DNA of 64,000 bases from DATFVA01 sp963747755 (GTDB lineage Bacteria; Bacteroidota; Ignavibacteria; Ignavibacteriales; Ignavibacteriaceae): NCBI GenBank assembly GCA_963747755.1, contig CAVVGK010000008.1, forward strand, positions 62,001-126,000. Reading direction: 5' to 3'. Of the stretch, positions 61,496 through 64,000 are shown in pieces. A program made the position numbers and the translations under genes. Every line of letters begins with the position of its first letter. Within the stretch, counting starts at the first letter, position 1. The notes beneath the pieces are model-generated. The model made no database searches, was not told the origin of the DNA, and was given only the letters and a program-made list of their open reading frames with translations.

Positions 61496-63348
61496 GTACG
61501 GATAAATATTTTGAAAGGGAATACAATTTCCTGCAGTCTTCAGGAGAAGAATTCAGCAAAAAGCATCCCACACTCGGATCCCGGCTCCATCTAAGCGAAC
61601 GGGAACGGAAGGATCCTTTCGTTGAAAGGCTGTATGAAGGATTCGCATTCCTTGCAGGTAGAATTCATGAAAGACTTGATGATGAATTCCCCGAGATTGC
61701 GGGAGGAATCCTGGAGATCCTGTTCCCTCACCTGTTAAAAACTTTTCCGTCATGTGCAATTCTTCAGACAAATATTAAATCCGGTGCTCTCACAGATCCG
61801 GTTCTCATAAAAAGAGGGAGTGAGATTCAGACACAAACCGGAAAATATAAAGTGAAGTACAAGGTTCAATCGGGTTCAGGAGGCGGATCCAGACTTACTG
61901 AGAAGGATGAACCGGCAGAGTTTATATTCAGAACCACCCAGGATCTCATTGTCAGACCTATGAAAATGACAGATGTTTCAGTTGAGGAATCTGCCCAGGG
62001 TAAATCATCCTTAATTTTGAAGCTGCAGCTTGACAGGAATGTTGATTACAATTCACTTCAGATGGGAAAATTCAGATTTTACCTTCAGGGTGCTTCCTCA
62101 ATAAAATATTACCTCCATCTGTTTTTAACCAGGTATGTTGATTCAGTATGGATCAGAGAATTTATAAATGCAAAATCTGAATTTAAGAAAATAGAGGATT
62201 TTAAGATCCAGGTTCCGGAACTTTCACTTGAGACTGAGTATAAAAGTGAGGACTACTCCATACTTCCGTATGCGAAGCAGTCATTTAAGGGCTTCAGGAT
62301 CCTGCAGGAATATTTTGCTTTCCCTGAGAAATTCTTTTTCATCGATATATTCGGACTCGATAAGTTTATTGCATCAGGTGAATCTCCGATTATTGAAATC
62401 AAGATTGACTTCAATAGAAAAATGCTTCGGGAAAGACAACCGGGAAAAAATAATATTAATATTAATTGCGTCCCTATTGTAAACCTTTTCTCAAGGCCCG
62501 TAGAAGAAGTTTCCGTTACGCAGAGGCTTCCGGAATATTACATAATTCCTGATCTTTACAGGAGGAAGAGCCGGGAAATTTATTCCGTAGATAGTGTAAG
62601 CGGTATTAGCGAAAACAGGATGGAGCAGTATAAATACATTCCTATAACTGCGCATGATATTCTCGATACCACCAACCCGGAATACAATTTCAAACGATTT
62701 TATTCAATTGTACGTAAGACAATTCAGAGTGATATGTCGGAAACTTTTATAAGATTGTTCGGACCAAGTATGGAAGAAGAGATATTTCCGAAAGAGACTC
62801 TTAGCCTTGAGGCTACACTTTCGAACGGTTTTCTTCCTTCAGCATACCTTGAATCCGGTTCAATAAAAGAACCAATTGATTTCCCTCCGGGCATTGAAGC
62901 CTTTAATATCACAGTACCCACAGAGATACAAAATTGTCCCGACAAACAGAATTACCTATGGTCGTTGATCGCCCATTTGTCAGTTAGTTTTTCAACCCTT
63001 GCAGATCTAAATACATTTAAAAGTATCCTGAATTTATATAACTGGACAAAGTCCCCCACCCATCCGAACAAAAAAAGAATCGAAAGTATAAAAAAGATAC
63101 ATAAGCCGAAACTGGTTAATAAAATAATGAACCAGAGTCTGGTAAGGGGAATTGAATTTCACGTGGAAGTTGATTCTAAAGAGTTTGAGAACGATGAAGG
63201 AGAAATAAATCTCCTTGGAATGGTTTTAAATTCATTCCTCTCACAGTATGTAACCATTAATTCATATGTTTTCTTAAAAATATCCGAAACAGGAACATCA
63301 GCAAGCTATACATGGAACCCGGCAATCGGAGAAATACTACCGGTATAA
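61492..63348 (+). CDS. tssF: T6SS baseplate wedge protein TssF
   Basis: 618 residues. The N-terminal block YFEREYNFLQSSGEEFSKKH and DPFVERLYEGFAFLAGRIHE, with EIAGGILEILFPHLLKTFPS, are the TssF signature. Forms TssF2-TssG wedges of the baseplate. The start is coupled to tssE (ATGA), and the end overlaps tssG by 37 nt. Confidence 0.95.
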   Translation: MSTDKYFEREYNFLQSSGEEFSKKHPTLGSRLHLSERERKDPFVERLYEGFAFLAGRIHERLDDEFPEIAGGILEILFPHLLKTFPSCAILQTNIKSGALTDPVLIKRGSEIQTQTGKYKVKYKVQSGSGGGSRLTEKDEPAEFIFRTTQDLIVRPMKMTDVSVEESAQGKSSLILKLQLDRNVDYNSLQMGKFRFYLQGASSIKYYLHLFLTRYVDSVWIREFINAKSEFKKIEDFKIQVPELSLETEYKSEDYSILPYAKQSFKGFRILQEYFAFPEKFFFIDIFGLDKFIASGESPIIEIKIDFNRKMLRERQPGKNNININCVPIVNLFSRPVEEVSVTQRLPEYYIIPDLYRRKSREIYSVDSVSGISENRMEQYKYIPITAHDILDTTNPEYNFKRFYSIVRKTIQSDMSETFIRLFGPSMEEEIFPKETLSLEATLSNGFLPSAYLESGSIKEPIDFPPGIEAFNITVPTEIQNCPDKQNYLWSLIAHLSVSFSTLADLNTFKSILNLYNWTKSPTHPNKKRIESIKKIHKPKLVNKIMNQSLVRGIEFHVEVDSKEFENDEGEINLLGMVLNSFLSQYVTINSYVFLKISETGTSASYTWNPAIGEILPV

Positions 63349-64000
63349 TCGAAGATATCCTGCGGAACGGACCTGAATACCGGGTCTGGCAGGCTGTCTT
63401 GTTAAGTGAAATTATCACGAAAAAAGATAATCCCGGCCGAAAGGACTATCTTTTTGATCAGGCAGGACTGAAGTTCCGCCCGCACCAGAATTACTCATAC
63501 CCTCCGTCAGATATTAAATCTGTTACTTCTGAGAATGATGAAATAAATTTTGTTCTAACTTTTCTGGGTTTATACGGAATAAATTCACCCCTGCCACGGT
63601 GCTATCATGAACAGATTGTATTCCAGGAAAAGATCCTTGGTGAGGGGAATGTCCCGCTCCAGAATTTCCTCGATATATTTAATAACCGGTTTTACTGGCT
63701 GTATTATCAGTCATGGAAAAAGTACCGTTTTTATCTGTACTTAAATAATACCGGAAATAAGGTATCGGAAAGGATTAACTCTTTCATTGGGCGCGGTGCT
63801 TTTTCCGGGAAAAAGACATCATACCTCTCAGATTTCACCTTGATAAAGTATGCCGGGGTTTTCAGCCGGCGCGTAAGAAGTAAGGAAGGTTTAAGAATCC
63901 TGCTTTCACATATCTTCCCTCATTTTGCTTTTAAGATCATCGAATTTGTACCGCGCTGGGTTGAACTTATTGATGTGCCTCCCCTTGGAAGCAGTGAATT
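63312..64000 (+). CDS. tssG: T6SS baseplate wedge protein TssG, 3' part cut by window edge
   Basis: The first 229 residues are visible from the ATG at 63312 inside the end of tssF; no stop codon follows before the edge. YRVWQAVLLSEIITKK, the Phe-rich FLGLYGINSPLPRCYHEQIV and FLDIFNNRFYWLYYQSWKKY are typical TssG blocks. It joins TssF in the baseplate wedge. The remaining T6SS genes (ClpV/TssH, VgrG) may lie beyond the edge. Confidence 0.92.
   Translation, partial: MEPGNRRNTTGIIEDILRNGPEYRVWQAVLLSEIITKKDNPGRKDYLFDQAGLKFRPHQNYSYPPSDIKSVTSENDEINFVLTFLGLYGINSPLPRCYHEQIVFQEKILGEGNVPLQNFLDIFNNRFYWLYYQSWKKYRFYLYLNNTGNKVSERINSFIGRGAFSGKKTSYLSDFTLIKYAGVFSRRVRSKEGLRILLSHIFPHFAFKIIEFVPRWVELIDVPPLGSSE

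Overview
The window looks like chromosome from a Gram-negative member of the Bacteroidota/Chlorobiota side of the FCB group, most like an Ignavibacteria-type organism; this is inference from gene content. The signs are PorV/PorQ-family outer-membrane proteins, secreted proteins with type IX (T9SS) C-terminal sorting domains (one with the PNPFNPS motif), TonB receptors with a carboxypeptidase-regulatory N-terminus, a SufU-type SUF operon, lipoproteins, and promoters of the form TTGnnn-N16/17-TAnnTTT(G), which recall the Bacteroidetes -7 element. No rRNA, tRNA, CRISPR array, integrase or IS transposase was seen.

Layout. 1-1.5 kb: a cut-off methyltransferase and a membrane glycosyltransferase. 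2-8.9 kb: an iron-sulfur assembly operon sufB-C-D-S-U, a SufT-like DUF59 protein, a bacilliredoxin, then an Rrf2 regulator. 8.9-23.3 kb: a long minus-strand accessory region, in transcription order M20 peptidase (frameshifted), secreted cyanophycinase-like peptidase, YfcC-type carrier, T9SS-sorted protein, RpiR regulator, TonB receptor, 915-aa T9SS-type surface protein, PorV-like protein, enolase-superfamily racemase/OSBS and secreted M14 carboxypeptidase. It reads as a peptide or amino-acid-derivative scavenging locus. 24.2-30 kb: a TetR-controlled drug-efflux-type ABC exporter, the counterpart of cecR-ybhGFSR with YbhF split into two proteins, preceded by four operator half-sites. 30-42 kb: mostly housekeeping genes (thioesterase, CaCA-type exchanger, NhaA, GpmA, PorV/PorQ protein, DoxX, response regulator, DUF2905, TlpA, radical SAM, GH13), separated by several families of palindromic or tandem repeats.

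42.5-45.6 kb: a three-gene cassette I could not match to a named system: a four-helix inner-membrane protein, a GldM-like single-TM periplasmic protein with a coiled coil, and an outer-membrane barrel-like protein. I consider it the best candidate for an undescribed envelope-spanning machine. 46-47.9 kb: 6-phosphogluconolactonase and an unknown membrane protein. 48.2-64 kb: a type VI secretion cluster of the canonical TssJLM type, in the order fha, tssJ, tssK, tssL, tssM, tagF, tssA, tssB, tssC, hcp, tssE, tssF, tssG, cut by the right edge. ClpV, VgrG, PAAR and effectors are not in the window and would be expected to the right or elsewhere.

The SUF genes work as one assembly line (SufBCD scaffold, SufS/SufU sulfur supply). 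The ABC genes make one exporter with its own regulator. The T6SS genes encode membrane complex, baseplate, sheath, tube and two post-translational regulators (FHA protein and TagF). All family calls come from reading motifs in the translations; no database search was run.
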